Source: Bacillus sp. FJAT-27264 | GTDB lineage: Bacteria > Bacillota > Bacilli > Paenibacillales > Paenibacillaceae | Direction: 5' to 3' | DNA length: 64,000 bases | Assembly (NCBI RefSeq): GCF_001682855.1 | Contig: NZ_MAQW01000033.1 | Coordinates: forward strand, 77,580-141,579 | Position numbers and translations under genes: made by a program | Part shown: piece after piece, positions 43,189 to 52,849 of the stretch | Layout: the number at the start of each line of letters is the position of its first letter | How positions within the stretch are numbered: the first letter of the stretch is position 1 | Notes under the pieces: generated by a model | What the model was told of the DNA's origin: nothing | The model's input: the letters and a program-made list of their open reading frames with translations, nothing else | The model's database searches: none

Positions 43189-46100
43189 TTACAAATATCC
43201 CGCTTTGCTCAGCATCCGTTGCAGCATAACCGCACCTTCCGCACGAGTGGCATTCCCCTGTGGCAGGAAGGTTCCTCCTGGCATACCGAGAATAATACCA
43301 GACTGAACAGCCTTGGCCACAAATTCGGCACTCATATTCTGAATTTTGGCCTTATCTTTGAAAATGCTCAGCGCTCCTGAGGGAGTACCAGTAAGCGTAA
43401 TATAATTTCCAGTGTACTCCATGGCGCGAATCATCATAATAGCCATTTGCTCACGAGTGATATTGTCATTCGGCCGGAAAGTAGCATCTGTATTCCCGTT
43501 AATAATACCTGCTTTAGCTGCAGCACCAATGTAATCGCCTGTTTGCGTAGATGGCTGAACATCACGGAAGCGTCCTGCGGCATCACGGTCTCCTTGCAGT
43601 CCTAGTCCTCTGCTTAGCATCACCGCAAATTCGGCTCGTGTAATCTTCTGCCCTGGCTTGAAAGTAGAGCCATAGCTGCTATCGATGATGTTCTTTGCTG
43701 CAAGTTCTGCAACAACACTGTTACTCCAATGATTGCCCATATCTGTAAAGGTACGCGTGGACAAAAACGTTCCCACAACCAGGTTACCTGGGGTAAGGGC
43801 ACGGAGCACCGTATAATTACCGGACTTGCTGACTTTGGTAGGCAGATACACGGCATCATAGTACGTCAGATCCAAGCGAGCCGCCGAAGTCTGGGCACTG
43901 TTTAAGGATGCTGTCGTACGGACTGTATACTCCCCTTTTGCATTGACTGGCTGGGCATTGGAAAAGTTACTGCCTGTTACAGCTGTCATTCGAACATCCA
44001 TCAATCCAGTAATCGGCTGCAAACCTTGGCCTTGAAGTTTTTGTTCAAACGGTGCGAAGGTTCCGCCTGGAACGCTCTCCATCCGCAGCACTAACGAGAC
44101 GCTGCTGGCATCTGCGATCAAGGTGGTAACAAGATTGTTCATATCAATATCACTAAGTGCAATACTGTAGAGGTTCTCACCGAAACGAATAATAAGCTTA
44201 GCATTTTTGTTACGGTTTACCGCATCAAGCAAAGGTTTTAGCGGAACAGATACATACGCTGAACGTTCAGTAGCAGGCACCTCAAAAGCAAGTATTGGGC
44301 TTCCTGCCTTATCCAGATACTCGTAGCTCGCCGCTACACGATCAGATGTCAGGCTGTATCTTTTAACAGATTGGTTATACAAAGAACGATCATCGGCTAT
44401 AGATGCAGAATCGCTTTTTAAGAGCGCGTATTCCACCCCGAATTCACTCGCCGCGAGTGTCCCCAGGTAAGCTGGACGATTGCCGTTTCCTGACGTCGTC
44501 CCTGTCAGATTCTGCACAGTCAATCCATTAAAGGAAGCAAGGCTGTTCCCATTAAGGTCTTTAATCATTCCTGAACCAGTCATGTAGGACAGATCGACCT
44601 TCTGTCCGCTTTTTACGACCGACGCTAGAACAAGTTTCAATGTTGTACCGGACAAGGCATAGCTTTGCACGCCTACAGTACTACCATCGACTCTCACTCC
44701 GAACTGATTATTATACAAGGTAGATGAAGCCTGCATATTCTTACTGAACGTCACAGTAAGCTCGTCTGCATTGACTGTAGCGCTTGTAATCTCACTCACT
44801 GCCGTGGTTGACGACACCGTCACTGGCTGCAAATTAATATAGGCTGCACGATTACCGTTCAGATCGCTGATTCCCGATGTTCCTGGTACATAGGAAATTG
44901 TCGCGTCCTTGTTTACTGCCAAAGCACTCTGTAGCGTCAAGATGACCTGTGAGCCGCTGACAGCTACATTGGTTACATAGTTAGGAGTATTTCCTACAAG
45001 CACAGAAAACTGACTGTTCATCGGCAGGTTTGTGGTAGAGAGCCCTTCATTATAGCTTAGCGTAATTTTATTTCCGGCACCCGCGGCACTTTGAAACTCT
45101 GGTGCAATGGTGTCATTGGTATTCCGAATAAAAAACTCGCTGAAGTCCGCTATATTTTGCCCAAATTGATTTTGTAAAGGATACGAGGACGCATTATACG
45201 ATACCCGAACTACCGCACCATTCCCGGCTTCACTGTTCACTGTCAGATATACAGTATTTCCGCTAGAGCTGATGGAGCTGATTCCAAGCGAATATCCATC
45301 TGATGTTACTGCGAACTGGCTATATGCGTAGGAATTTACTGATTTAAGGGTATCATTAAAATTAAGTACCACTGATCGACCGGAGATCCTTCCATCCTTT
45401 GGTGTTGGCATCGAAGATTCTACAGTGTTCGTTACCTCTCTGGAAGAAAATGTACTTGCGGCATTCCCGCTGCTATCCTGTATAGTCCGCAATCCGCCGG
45501 AATAAGTGATTCTAACAACCTGGCCCACAGCTACACCTGTGCTTAGTACTACGAATACACTGTCACCCTGAATATAGACACTATCAATGGGCCGTTTCTC
45601 ATCATTTACGGTCACTGCAAAACTGGAGGTCAGTAGCGCAGCCGAAGAATTCAATGATTTATTGTATCTCAGCCGAATGGTCCGGTTATTTTCAAGTTGC
45701 GCACTTGATAACTGTGGCGCCGTTTTATCAATAACTGCCGTACGGAAGCTCCATGAGCTTTTCCCGCTCAAACCATCGTATAGAATTTTGGAATCTGTTG
45801 CATCGGTAAAAGCACCTTTGGCAATATCAATATAGTAGGTTGTATCCCCATCCAATGCTGCAGAAGGTGTAATGATATACTCTCTGCCCGTAGTTCCTTT
45901 GGTAACGGAAGCTGGAACTTTGACTCCGCTACTTTTATATAAGGTAACACCATTAGCTACGGAACTATTGAAATTGACATCCCGGCTAAACGTAATTGAA
46001 AATGTTTTGTTGATTGCTACACCCTCGCTACGGTCGGCCGGATTCAATGAAGATACACTAGGTCCTGCCTGGGAGACTGTCGTAAAGCTCCAAGTGTATG

Positions 46101-47220
46101 GACCTGAAGCCGGAAACACATTACCGTCCTGATCGTAAAAAGATCCCTGAGGTATTGAGACTGTGTACGAAGTGCCGTTCAGCAGTGGAGATGCTGTAGA
46201 AGCCGGATACAACGTAATCACATTGCTGCCTCCGCCAGTGACCCCAGTTGAATTCACATCAAGCCATCTGGTTCTGCCATCTAGGACCCCACCGGCTGCA
46301 ACAGTAATCACTCCGGATACTGGCTTCATCGGACGGTCAAAGGTAAGTGCAAGCGCTCCTGTGGTAGATACTTCTCCCGCGCTGTTCGCCGGATAGGGAG
46401 TTACCGGGAAGTCTGCTACTGCTTTGGTTGAAAATGCCCAGACACTGCCGTTCGAGATCCCTGCGAACGTTCTGAGATCATCATCCCTGAAAGCATAGGC
46501 ATCAATTAATACATAATAATTCGCCCCAACCTTCAACTTATTAGCCAAGGTTAAAGTGACTGAAGTAGCGTCCGCGCTGCTCTGAATATCCACTCCGGGT
46601 TCACCCTCAGCCATTTTAAAGATTTGCACCGTTGAATTGTCGGCTGAGGAGATCAGCTTCACAGCGCCACCACCCGGCAGCACCTTCTTATTCAACTTCA
46701 GACTGATCTGTGTCAAGGCTCCCGCATCTACTCTTGTATTATTAGCAGGAGAGAATTCACTGACAGCAATTGTATTATTGGTCTCAGGAGCAGTTGTGAA
46801 ATCCCACACGGTAAGTCCTGATTCATTGCCATCAGCGTCTTTAAACACACCTTTCGGTATAGTAACCGTATAGGTCTTATTCGGGGCCAGTAGATGTCCA
46901 GCACCCCATTTAAGCTCGTAATCCTTGGAAGTACCTATCAACCCGTAACTGCCTATAGGAATCGTTACAAAAGGCGTGCTAGCCCCTTTGGGGGTGATGC
47001 TAATTTCCCCAGACTGGGGATTTACCAGCCTGTCGAAATTCAATCTGAGTGTAGTGTCTACACCTACATAAGCTGCTCCCTGCCCTGGGGAGACATTAAT
47101 AGTGAATTCAGAAGCAGCGTACACTGCCGAACTCCCGATCCCGAATGATGTACTAACCGATCCTAATAATAACTCTCCTGCTAAAAAGAATGCCGTCCAC
47201 ATGGAGATTTTCCTTTTCAT
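43189..47220 (-). CDS. Giant exported protein with bacterial Ig-like domains and three C-terminal SLH domains
   Basis: 1343 residues. Signal peptide MKRKISMWTAFFLAGELLLG ... AVYAASE. Then a series of Big_5/SbsA-type Ig-like domains, recognised by repeats of LTFDRPM, ITFSRDVNFN and SLKLNKKVL, and SwmB-type repeats (RLRYNKSLN, TLSYNEGLS, TVTFSKNM). A region of unknown fold is followed by three SLH domains (about 1165-1343: FTDMGNHWSNSVVAELAAKN, ITRAEFAVML, ITREQMAIMM, ATRAEGAVML). Presumably wall-bound adhesin or surface-layer component. RBS GAGAGGAG is flanked by a hairpin. Confidence 0.9.
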   Translation of the reverse strand: MKRKISMWTAFFLAGELLLGSVSTSFGIGSSAVYAASEFTINVSPGQGAAYVGVDTTLRLNFDRLVNPQSGEISITPKGASTPFVTIPIGSYGLIGTSKDYELKWGAGHLLAPNKTYTVTIPKGVFKDADGNESGLTVWDFTTAPETNNTIAVSEFSPANNTRVDAGALTQISLKLNKKVLPGGGAVKLISSADNSTVQIFKMAEGEPGVDIQSSADATSVTLTLANKLKVGANYYVLIDAYAFRDDDLRTFAGISNGSVWAFSTKAVADFPVTPYPANSAGEVSTTGALALTFDRPMKPVSGVITVAAGGVLDGRTRWLDVNSTGVTGGGSNVITLYPASTASPLLNGTSYTVSIPQGSFYDQDGNVFPASGPYTWSFTTVSQAGPSVSSLNPADRSEGVAINKTFSITFSRDVNFNSSVANGVTLYKSSGVKVPASVTKGTTGREYIITPSAALDGDTTYYIDIAKGAFTDATDSKILYDGLSGKSSWSFRTAVIDKTAPQLSSAQLENNRTIRLRYNKSLNSSAALLTSSFAVTVNDEKRPIDSVYIQGDSVFVVLSTGVAVGQVVRITYSGGLRTIQDSSGNAASTFSSREVTNTVESSMPTPKDGRISGRSVVLNFNDTLKSVNSYAYSQFAVTSDGYSLGISSISSSGNTVYLTVNSEAGNGAVVRVSYNASSYPLQNQFGQNIADFSEFFIRNTNDTIAPEFQSAAGAGNKITLSYNEGLSTTNLPMNSQFSVLVGNTPNYVTNVAVSGSQVILTLQSALAVNKDATISYVPGTSGISDLNGNRAAYINLQPVTVSSTTAVSEITSATVNADELTVTFSKNMQASSTLYNNQFGVRVDGSTVGVQSYALSGTTLKLVLASVVKSGQKVDLSYMTGSGMIKDLNGNSLASFNGLTVQNLTGTTSGNGNRPAYLGTLAASEFGVEYALLKSDSASIADDRSLYNQSVKRYSLTSDRVAASYEYLDKAGSPILAFEVPATERSAYVSVPLKPLLDAVNRNKNAKLIIRFGENLYSIALSDIDMNNLVTTLIADASSVSLVLRMESVPGGTFAPFEQKLQGQGLQPITGLMDVRMTAVTGSNFSNAQPVNAKGEYTVRTTASLNSAQTSAARLDLTYYDAVYLPTKVSKSGNYTVLRALTPGNLVVGTFLSTRTFTDMGNHWSNSVVAELAAKNIIDSSYGSTFKPGQKITRAEFAVMLSRGLGLQGDRDAAGRFRDVQPSTQTGDYIGAAAKAGIINGNTDATFRPNDNITREQMAIMMIRAMEYTGNYITLTGTPSGALSIFKDKAKIQNMSAEFVAKAVQSGIILGMPGGTFLPQGNATRAEGAVMLQRMLSKAGYL

Positions 47221-47222
47221 CT

Positions 47223-47264
47223 TTCGATAACTCCTCTCAAGCCGTACTTCACATTTTTATCGAA
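47223..47264 (-). promoter_or_regulatory. Inverted repeat enclosing the RBS of the 1343-aa SLH gene
   Basis: 8-bp perfect arms TTCGATAA (47223-47230) and TTATCGAA (47257-47264), 26-nt loop containing GAGAGGAG. The downstream arm lies between the RBS and the ATG. It could limit ribosome access. Confidence 0.35.
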
Positions 47265-47354
47265 GCGCATATACTCTTATATTTCGGTTGAAGGGCTTCC
47301 AAAGTTTAGTAGGGCCGTTTAAGGATGCTCCAACGCGATTAACTCATGCTCAGA

Positions 47355-47408
47355 CAAAAAAACACCCCAAAATAGACCACTCTTTCGAAGCGCCTACTTT
47401 GGGGTGTT
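47355..47408 (-). terminator. Terminator of metK
   Basis: 11-bp perfect arms AACACCCCAAA (47361-47371) and complement (47398-47408), followed by TTTTTTT on the minus strand. Confidence 0.85.
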
Positions 47409-47469
47409 GCATAATCGGAATATAATTGCCTGTAGAAAATAGATTGCAGGGCCTATAGCCAATTATGGC

Positions 47470-48672
47470 TTAGATGCCCGACAAGGATCTCAGCAATTCA
47501 GCCTTGTCTACGCGTTCCCAAGGAAGATCGACATCTGTACGTCCAAAATGTCCGTAAGCTGCCGTTTGTCTATAGATCGGCTTACGTAGATCCAGCATGG
47601 AAATGATACCGGCAGGACGAAGATCAAAGTTGTCGCTGATCAGCTTCGCCAGCTTTTCTTCACTGATTTTACCTGTACCGTATGTATCTACGTTAATGGA
47701 GACAGGATTAGCTACACCGATGGCATAGGCCAGTTGAATTTCACATTTGTCGGCAAGACCTGCAGCTACAAGGTTCTTCGCTACATAACGTGCTGCATAA
47801 GCTGCAGAACGGTCTACTTTAGTTGGATCTTTACCGGAGAATGCGCCACCGCCATGACGTGCATAACCGCCATAGGTATCTACGATGATCTTACGACCGG
47901 TCAGACCGGCATCGCCTTGTGGTCCACCAATTACAAAACGACCCGTAGGATTGATGAAGTATTTTGTCTCCCCGTCTAGCAACTCAGCAGGAACTACAGG
48001 CAAAATTACATGCTCCTTGATATCCGCTTGAATCTGCTCCAATGAGATTTCTTCCGCGTGCTGTGTAGATACAACAATCGCGTCAACGCGTACAGGCTTC
48101 TCATCCTGGTACTCAATAGTAACCTGAGTCTTGCCATCCGGACGCAAATAGTCCAAAGTACCGTTCTTGCGGACTTCAGACAACCGACGAGCAATCCGGT
48201 GTGACAAAGCGATTGGAAGTGGCATCAGCTCTGGCGTCTCATTGGTTGCAAAGCCGAACATCAGTCCCTGATCACCTGCACCAATGTTGGCAGTTTCTTC
48301 AGCGACCTGTGCAGGATCACGGTTCTCCAGAGCAGCATTAACCCCCTGGGCGATATCCGCTGACTGCTCATTCAGAGAAGTAAGCACAGCACTAGTATTA
48401 TAGTCAAAACCATACTTGGCATTTGTGTAACCAATTTCTTTAACGGTGTTGCGCACAATCGCCGGAATATCAACATATTCCGATTTAGTGCTGATTTCAC
48501 CAATTACCAAAACCAGACCAGTGGCTACAGCCACCTCGCAGGCAACACGGGCGTTTGGATCATTCGCCAAAAAAGCGTCAAGTACAGCATCAGAAATCTG
48601 ATCGCAGATTTTATCCGGGTGCCCTTCCGTTACTGATTCAGAAGTGAATAAGTGGCGTCCCTTGATAGACAT
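47470..48672 (-). CDS. metK: S-adenosylmethionine synthetase
   Basis: 400 residues. Converts methionine and ATP to SAM in the cytosol. Motifs: LFTSESVTEGHPDKICDQIS, GAGDQGLMFGFA, GRFVIGGPQGDAGLTGRKII and GGGAFSGKDPTKVDRSAAYA. The ATG at 48672 has GGGAGG nine bases upstream; an ATG at 48678 is only three bases from it. Supplies methyl groups for, among others, the island methyltransferases. No S-box riboswitch was recognised in the short upstream gap. Confidence 0.98.
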   Translation of the reverse strand: MSIKGRHLFTSESVTEGHPDKICDQISDAVLDAFLANDPNARVACEVAVATGLVLVIGEISTKSEYVDIPAIVRNTVKEIGYTNAKYGFDYNTSAVLTSLNEQSADIAQGVNAALENRDPAQVAEETANIGAGDQGLMFGFATNETPELMPLPIALSHRIARRLSEVRKNGTLDYLRPDGKTQVTIEYQDEKPVRVDAIVVSTQHAEEISLEQIQADIKEHVILPVVPAELLDGETKYFINPTGRFVIGGPQGDAGLTGRKIIVDTYGGYARHGGGAFSGKDPTKVDRSAAYAARYVAKNLVAAGLADKCEIQLAYAIGVANPVSINVDTYGTGKISEEKLAKLISDNFDLRPAGIISMLDLRKPIYRQTAAYGHFGRTDVDLPWERVDKAELLRSLSGI

Positions 48673-48762
48673 GAACATCAACCTCCCATACCAATTATAT
48701 GAATCTTTTAACAGCTTAATAGATCAGGAAAATATATTAGAAAGCAGTTAAAATGCATGTAT

Positions 48763-48798
48763 CTTCAAAAAAATGAACCTTTTCCACAGGGAAAAGGT
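48763..48798 (-). terminator. Terminator of the SASP gene
   Basis: 9-bp arms ACCTTTTCC (48777-48785) and complement (48790-48798) with a 4-nt loop, followed by CATTTTTTTG on the minus strand. Confidence 0.75.
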
Positions 48799-48867
48799 CA
48801 ATTGCTTTCCTCAGAAGTCATATTATCTTATTTAAAAGAAGCTGTCAATTCCGCTAGGAATTTAAGA

Positions 48868-49128
48868 TTAAAACAATGATTGTTGCGCTTGCTGGATGAG
48901 TCTCTTCGTAATTTCTCCACCAACAGAGCCGTTATCTCTGGAAGTTAGATGTCCTAGATATTGGCTTTGTGAAGATGAGCCTGTAAAGCCAAGTTCAGAA
49001 GCAAACTCCGTATCCGCTCCACCACCATAGGATGACCCATACAGTCCAAATTCCGCTGCAATTTCATATTGCATTTGCTTTAACATTGTCCGGCTTTCAG
49101 GTACGACTTTACGATTATTACGTGCCAT
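48868..49128 (-). CDS. Alpha/beta-type small acid-soluble spore protein
   Basis: 86 residues. Coats spore DNA into the A-like, UV-resistant form. Recognised by YEIAAEFGLY (site of the germination protease), the glycine-containing spacer and NGSVGGEITKRLIQQAQQSL. The ATG at 49128 has AGGAGG eight bases upstream; the longer ORF to 49176 is rejected. The spacer YGSSYGGGADTEFASELGFT is longer than in B. subtilis SspA. Probably forespore-specific. Confidence 0.92.
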   Translation of the reverse strand: MARNNRKVVPESRTMLKQMQYEIAAEFGLYGSSYGGGADTEFASELGFTGSSSQSQYLGHLTSRDNGSVGGEITKRLIQQAQQSLF

Positions 49129-49164
49129 GTGCTGCACCTCCTGCATATTGTAAGAATACAGGTC

Positions 49165-49194
49165 TATTATGTGCATGCAGACATACCTTCAATC
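49165..49194 (-). promoter_or_regulatory. Candidate sigma-G promoter of the SASP gene
   Basis: Minus strand GATTG (49194-49190), 18-nt spacer, CATAATA (49171-49165). The -10 fits CATNHTA fully and the -35 fits 4 of 5 of GHATR. About 36 nt before the ATG. Confidence 0.5.
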
Positions 49195-49329
49195 GGCTTA
49201 ATGTTTGTTAATCCAGGAAAAGAGTTCCGCTTAAAACAAGCGTTTACATAAATTTTTTAAAGTATAGTCGTTTCAATATGTGGGCATAATTAATATAAGA
49301 AGAAATAACAGTTGAACGTTGATCATCTG

Positions 49330-49884
49330 TTATTTCAAAGTATATCCACCACGAACCATAACTACGAGCCCGAGTGTTTGTCCTTCTTGAACAGCAATGC
49401 CTCGTCCATCACGGGGGAAGGATAATAAATGGTTGGTGGGAGCTGACACACCATTACCCAAATCTTTACCATCCGTTAGATCAGCAACGCCATTAGCATC
49501 CTGTGAAAGGATAACCGCCTTGCCTGCCCGTACGATAAATTCCGCACCAGCCGAAGCAATTAAACTTTGACCAGGCTTTACATCGACAATAACGGACTCG
49601 TTACTTGTTGTGTTAGCTGGGTTTGGTGTTGCTGAAGGTTGTGTAGGCGCTTGTGTTGGGATAGCAGTGGGAGCTACTGTCGCTGTGGGCGTTATAGCTG
49701 TACCACCTTGCAAAGCTTTTTGAATTTGCTGATCTACATAACTCTTTGTCACTACAGGATCATCTGCTGTCCCAGGCTGTGAGCCCACACCGGCTCCTTC
49801 AGCAGTAATATTCATCACCGATCCGGCCCATATTCCGCCAATCAATAACAGCGCTGCGAGTGAAGCTTTCCATACCGGTTTCAT
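49330..49884 (-). CDS. Exported protein of unknown function
   Basis: 184 residues. N-terminal signal or anchor (KASLAALLLIGGIWAGSVMN), a 20-residue helix TKSYVDQQIQKALQ, a Pro/Thr/Ala-rich linker (about 65-97), and a beta-rich C-terminal domain of about 85 residues (VIVDVKPGQSLIASAGAEFI ... GLVVMVRGGYTLK). RBS AAGGAGG. I do not recognise the family. It lies downstream of the S-layer gene, which ends at a strong terminator, so it is probably a separate unit. Confidence 0.75.
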   Translation of the reverse strand: MKPVWKASLAALLLIGGIWAGSVMNITAEGAGVGSQPGTADDPVVTKSYVDQQIQKALQGGTAITPTATVAPTAIPTQAPTQPSATPNPANTTSNESVIVDVKPGQSLIASAGAEFIVRAGKAVILSQDANGVADLTDGKDLGNGVSAPTNHLLSFPRDGRGIAVQEGQTLGLVVMVRGGYTLK

Positions 49885-49913
49885 TAATGTCCTCCTTCAT
49901 GAGAGCTTGAAAT

Positions 49914-49953
49914 GGATATAAAAAAAGCATAGCCTCCGAAGAGGCTATGCTTT
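49914..49953 (-). terminator. UUCG-tetraloop terminator of the S-layer gene
   Basis: 13-bp perfect arms AAAGCATAGCCTC (49924-49936) and complement (49941-49953) with a stable C(UUCG)G loop on the minus strand, then a run of T. A very strong terminator, fitting a highly transcribed gene. Confidence 0.92.
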
Positions 49954-49970
49954 GCTTCAGTAATCGGAGA

Positions 49971-52727
49971 TTACTTAGCGGAAATTTCAGTACCGTCAGT
50001 GATGAGGTTACCATCAGCATCGTGTACATTTGCATTCTTAGCAATCTTAACGATGATTCTGTTAACTCCGTTGGAGTTAAGATCCAGTTCATCAGCTGCA
50101 TTTGCATTTGCATCAATAGCTTTCTTGGAGAAAGTAACAGACCATTTACCCTTATCGGATCCGTTAGCGATCTTAGTCACAGTGTAGTAAGCCTGGCTCA
50201 GAACGTTCTCGGATTTAACATCGTTATTGATGTAGAATTCCAGAGAATTTTTGCTCAAATCTGTTACTTCTTTGGAGAATCCAAGGATCAACTCATAAGA
50301 GTTGCCGCTGGAAATAACTGCGGAAGTCAGAACTGGGCTTACTCTGCTAGTCAGTTTACCCTTAGCGCTAACAGCATCAATAGCATTTCCAGCTACGTCA
50401 GTTACGCCGTTAACAACCAATTTGTAATCAGACTTAGTTTCTGTGATAGAAGAGCTTGGAATAGTGATGACTGCACGAGCATATTTTGGTTTCTCAGTGC
50501 TGCCAACTACCACATTACCAGCTGCATCAAGAGTCTTGATAGTTACAAATGCACCGCTTGGCAATGCTTTGTCATTCAAAGTGTAGCTATTAACATCCAA
50601 CAGAGTTGGAACGTTAAGACCACTATCAATATCTCTCAGATCAACAGTGATAGTAGCATCGCCGTATACTGTGTCAGTTACGTTTGCTTTTGCACTATCA
50701 TTGAACTGGATGCCTTGAGCAAACAATTCAGGACCTTTGGTATCATTAGAAGTGGATCCAATAGATACAGTCAGAACAGTTGCAGCAAGCTTGTTAGCAG
50801 AGAAAGACTTATCTTTGAAGAGTCCTTCTGGAAGGCGTACAGTGTAATCACCAGTAGCCTGGTTTGCAGGTACATTAGTCAATGTGTAAGATTTGCCGCT
50901 GCCACTAGCTGCGCCAGAAATCACAGTGGATTGACCAGTTTTGTTGTTGATCAAAGTCACATTACCAGTTCCAACAACAACATCTTTAGAGAACTTCAAG
51001 TTCAGTCCTTGTACAGAACCGGAAGTATTATAAGTGATACCAGTAACTGTTGGAGCTACAGTATCCTTAGTGAAAGTAATAGGTTGACTGGAAGCAGTTC
51101 CCAGTGTGTTACCTAGAGTATCCTTAACAGTCGCTCCGAATACAACGGAACCAGTGAAAGTTCCGGAAGACGGGAAGCTAGTCAGAGGAGTTTGCAGGGT
51201 GAACTTCTTACCATTATCTGTAGTAACTACAGTAAATGTACCTTGGCTCTCTCCAACGGAGTTCAGGAGACGAACATTACCCACGAGGGAAGCACGATCA
51301 ATGTTTTTGTCGAATTCAACTTCAACAAATTTGTCACTGACAGCTGTCGCACTCTTAATAACTGGAGCAGCTACATCGGATACTACAGTTACAGTTGTTT
51401 TGATTGGGTTTGGATTAGCTACGTTACCAGCATAGTCAGTAACGTTCAGCAAGGATACATCATAAGTCTTGCCGCTATCCAGGGATACACCACTCAGTTT
51501 GAACTCAGTGTAAGTATCGTTTTGTACAGTTACAGCAGAAGACGAACCGTTAACAGTTGCAATGATACCAGTTGTTTTAACCGGCTCGCTGAAAGTTACG
51601 TATACATCTTTAGTTGTTGCTTTAGCACTGGAAACGATAGATGCAACAGTTGGAGCCACTGTATCAGCTACGTTCAACAAGCTAGTGAATGCAGGCAATT
51701 TCTCACCAGCAGTTGTCTTCACAGCGTCAGTAACTACTACTGTGTAGTCACCTTTAAGAGCTTTAACGCCTGGCAAAGTGATTGTAGCTTCAGTTTTGTC
51801 AGCGTTGAAGTTAACAACTGCGTTGGAAACTTCGTCGTCCTTGCTTCCAACTTTAGTTACTTTTACAACGCCATCGATTACTTTTCCACCGTCAGCAACA
51901 GTGTCAGCATCGATCGAACGGTTGAATTTAACAACTACTTGCTTAGCATTTGGCGCAGTTACGGAAACAACCTTAGGCGCAGCCAAAGTTACTTTTGCAG
52001 TGTAGTCTTTTTCTTGATATTTGAAGTTGATTGTTGTTTCAGTTCCTGCAACAAGTGCAGTAGTCAATTCAACAGTTGTAGTTGCTTTGTCAGAGAACGT
52101 TACAACTACTTTAGTTGGGCTCAGAGCTTCAGCAGAAGCAACTGTCAATACTGGAGTGCTGCTCAGTTGGTCAACCGCGTAAGCTGTTTCTACTACCAAA
52201 GAACGAGTAGCGTTAGCTTTGAAGTTGGTGTTTTGAGCAACTAGACCTTTATTGATGATCGCTTGAGCATAACCTTTAGCCCATGCAGATGCAGAGTTGT
52301 CAGTTGTAGCTGGAGCTTCCAGCTTCAATGCACGGAACAATACAGTCGCTACTTCTTCAACAGTTACTTTACCGTTGTAGTCGAAGATACCTTTAACAGT
52401 ATCTTTACCTTCCATCAGGTTAGCTGCAGTAACAGCTTCAACGAAAGGAACTGCCCAGTTAGTTGCATTGTAACCTTTGTCTTTGTAAGACAATTTGTTA
52501 GTTACTTCTGGAAGGTCGAACAATTTAGTAACGATCTTAGCGAACTCAGCGCGAGTAAGATCATATTCTAGGTGAGCTTTACCATCTGGGTACCCGTTAA
52601 GAATACCTTTTGCTGCCAAAGCGTCAAATTTTTGTTGCGGAGTTGCTGCTGCGTCACCAAACGCTACAGAGGCAAACATCGAGAATGCCATTGCTGTAGA
52701 TAATGCTACGGATAAAATTTTCTTCAT
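49971..52727 (-). CDS. Major S-layer protein with three N-terminal SLH domains
   Basis: 918 residues from MKKILSVALSTAMAFSMFAS (signal peptide cut near FGDAAA). Three SLH domains span about 30-200 (KGILNGYPDGKAHLEYDLTR, TRAEFAKIVTKLF, AVPFVEAVTAANLMEGKDTV, AWAKGYAQAIINKGLV). The rest is a chain of Ig-like domains of SbsA/SwmB type (VVVKFNRSIDADTV, KDVYVTFSEPVKT, KFVEVEFDKNIDRASL, LILGFSKEVTD). Repetitive codon choice, a strong promoter, a long leader and a UUCG terminator point to high expression. An in-frame ATG with its own Shine-Dalgarno at 52799 would extend the N-terminus by 24 residues. Confidence 0.92.
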   Translation of the reverse strand: MKKILSVALSTAMAFSMFASVAFGDAAATPQQKFDALAAKGILNGYPDGKAHLEYDLTRAEFAKIVTKLFDLPEVTNKLSYKDKGYNATNWAVPFVEAVTAANLMEGKDTVKGIFDYNGKVTVEEVATVLFRALKLEAPATTDNSASAWAKGYAQAIINKGLVAQNTNFKANATRSLVVETAYAVDQLSSTPVLTVASAEALSPTKVVVTFSDKATTTVELTTALVAGTETTINFKYQEKDYTAKVTLAAPKVVSVTAPNAKQVVVKFNRSIDADTVADGGKVIDGVVKVTKVGSKDDEVSNAVVNFNADKTEATITLPGVKALKGDYTVVVTDAVKTTAGEKLPAFTSLLNVADTVAPTVASIVSSAKATTKDVYVTFSEPVKTTGIIATVNGSSSAVTVQNDTYTEFKLSGVSLDSGKTYDVSLLNVTDYAGNVANPNPIKTTVTVVSDVAAPVIKSATAVSDKFVEVEFDKNIDRASLVGNVRLLNSVGESQGTFTVVTTDNGKKFTLQTPLTSFPSSGTFTGSVVFGATVKDTLGNTLGTASSQPITFTKDTVAPTVTGITYNTSGSVQGLNLKFSKDVVVGTGNVTLINNKTGQSTVISGAASGSGKSYTLTNVPANQATGDYTVRLPEGLFKDKSFSANKLAATVLTVSIGSTSNDTKGPELFAQGIQFNDSAKANVTDTVYGDATITVDLRDIDSGLNVPTLLDVNSYTLNDKALPSGAFVTIKTLDAAGNVVVGSTEKPKYARAVITIPSSSITETKSDYKLVVNGVTDVAGNAIDAVSAKGKLTSRVSPVLTSAVISSGNSYELILGFSKEVTDLSKNSLEFYINNDVKSENVLSQAYYTVTKIANGSDKGKWSVTFSKKAIDANANAADELDLNSNGVNRIIVKIAKNANVHDADGNLITDGTEISAK

Positions 52728-52849
52728 AACCTTTTTTTCTCCTCCTTGGACGTTCATGAACTGAGAATTTTCTTTAGTTGGGTAGCTCATGTCACTCATT
52801 AGCCGATGCACCCCCTTTCCCGAGTTGAGCAAATTAAGTATAAATAATG

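Noticed and set aside
49947..52244. Long plus-strand ORFs over the S-layer gene
   Set aside because: Ser/Tyr/Cys-rich antisense translations caused by the biased codon use of a highly expressed gene.
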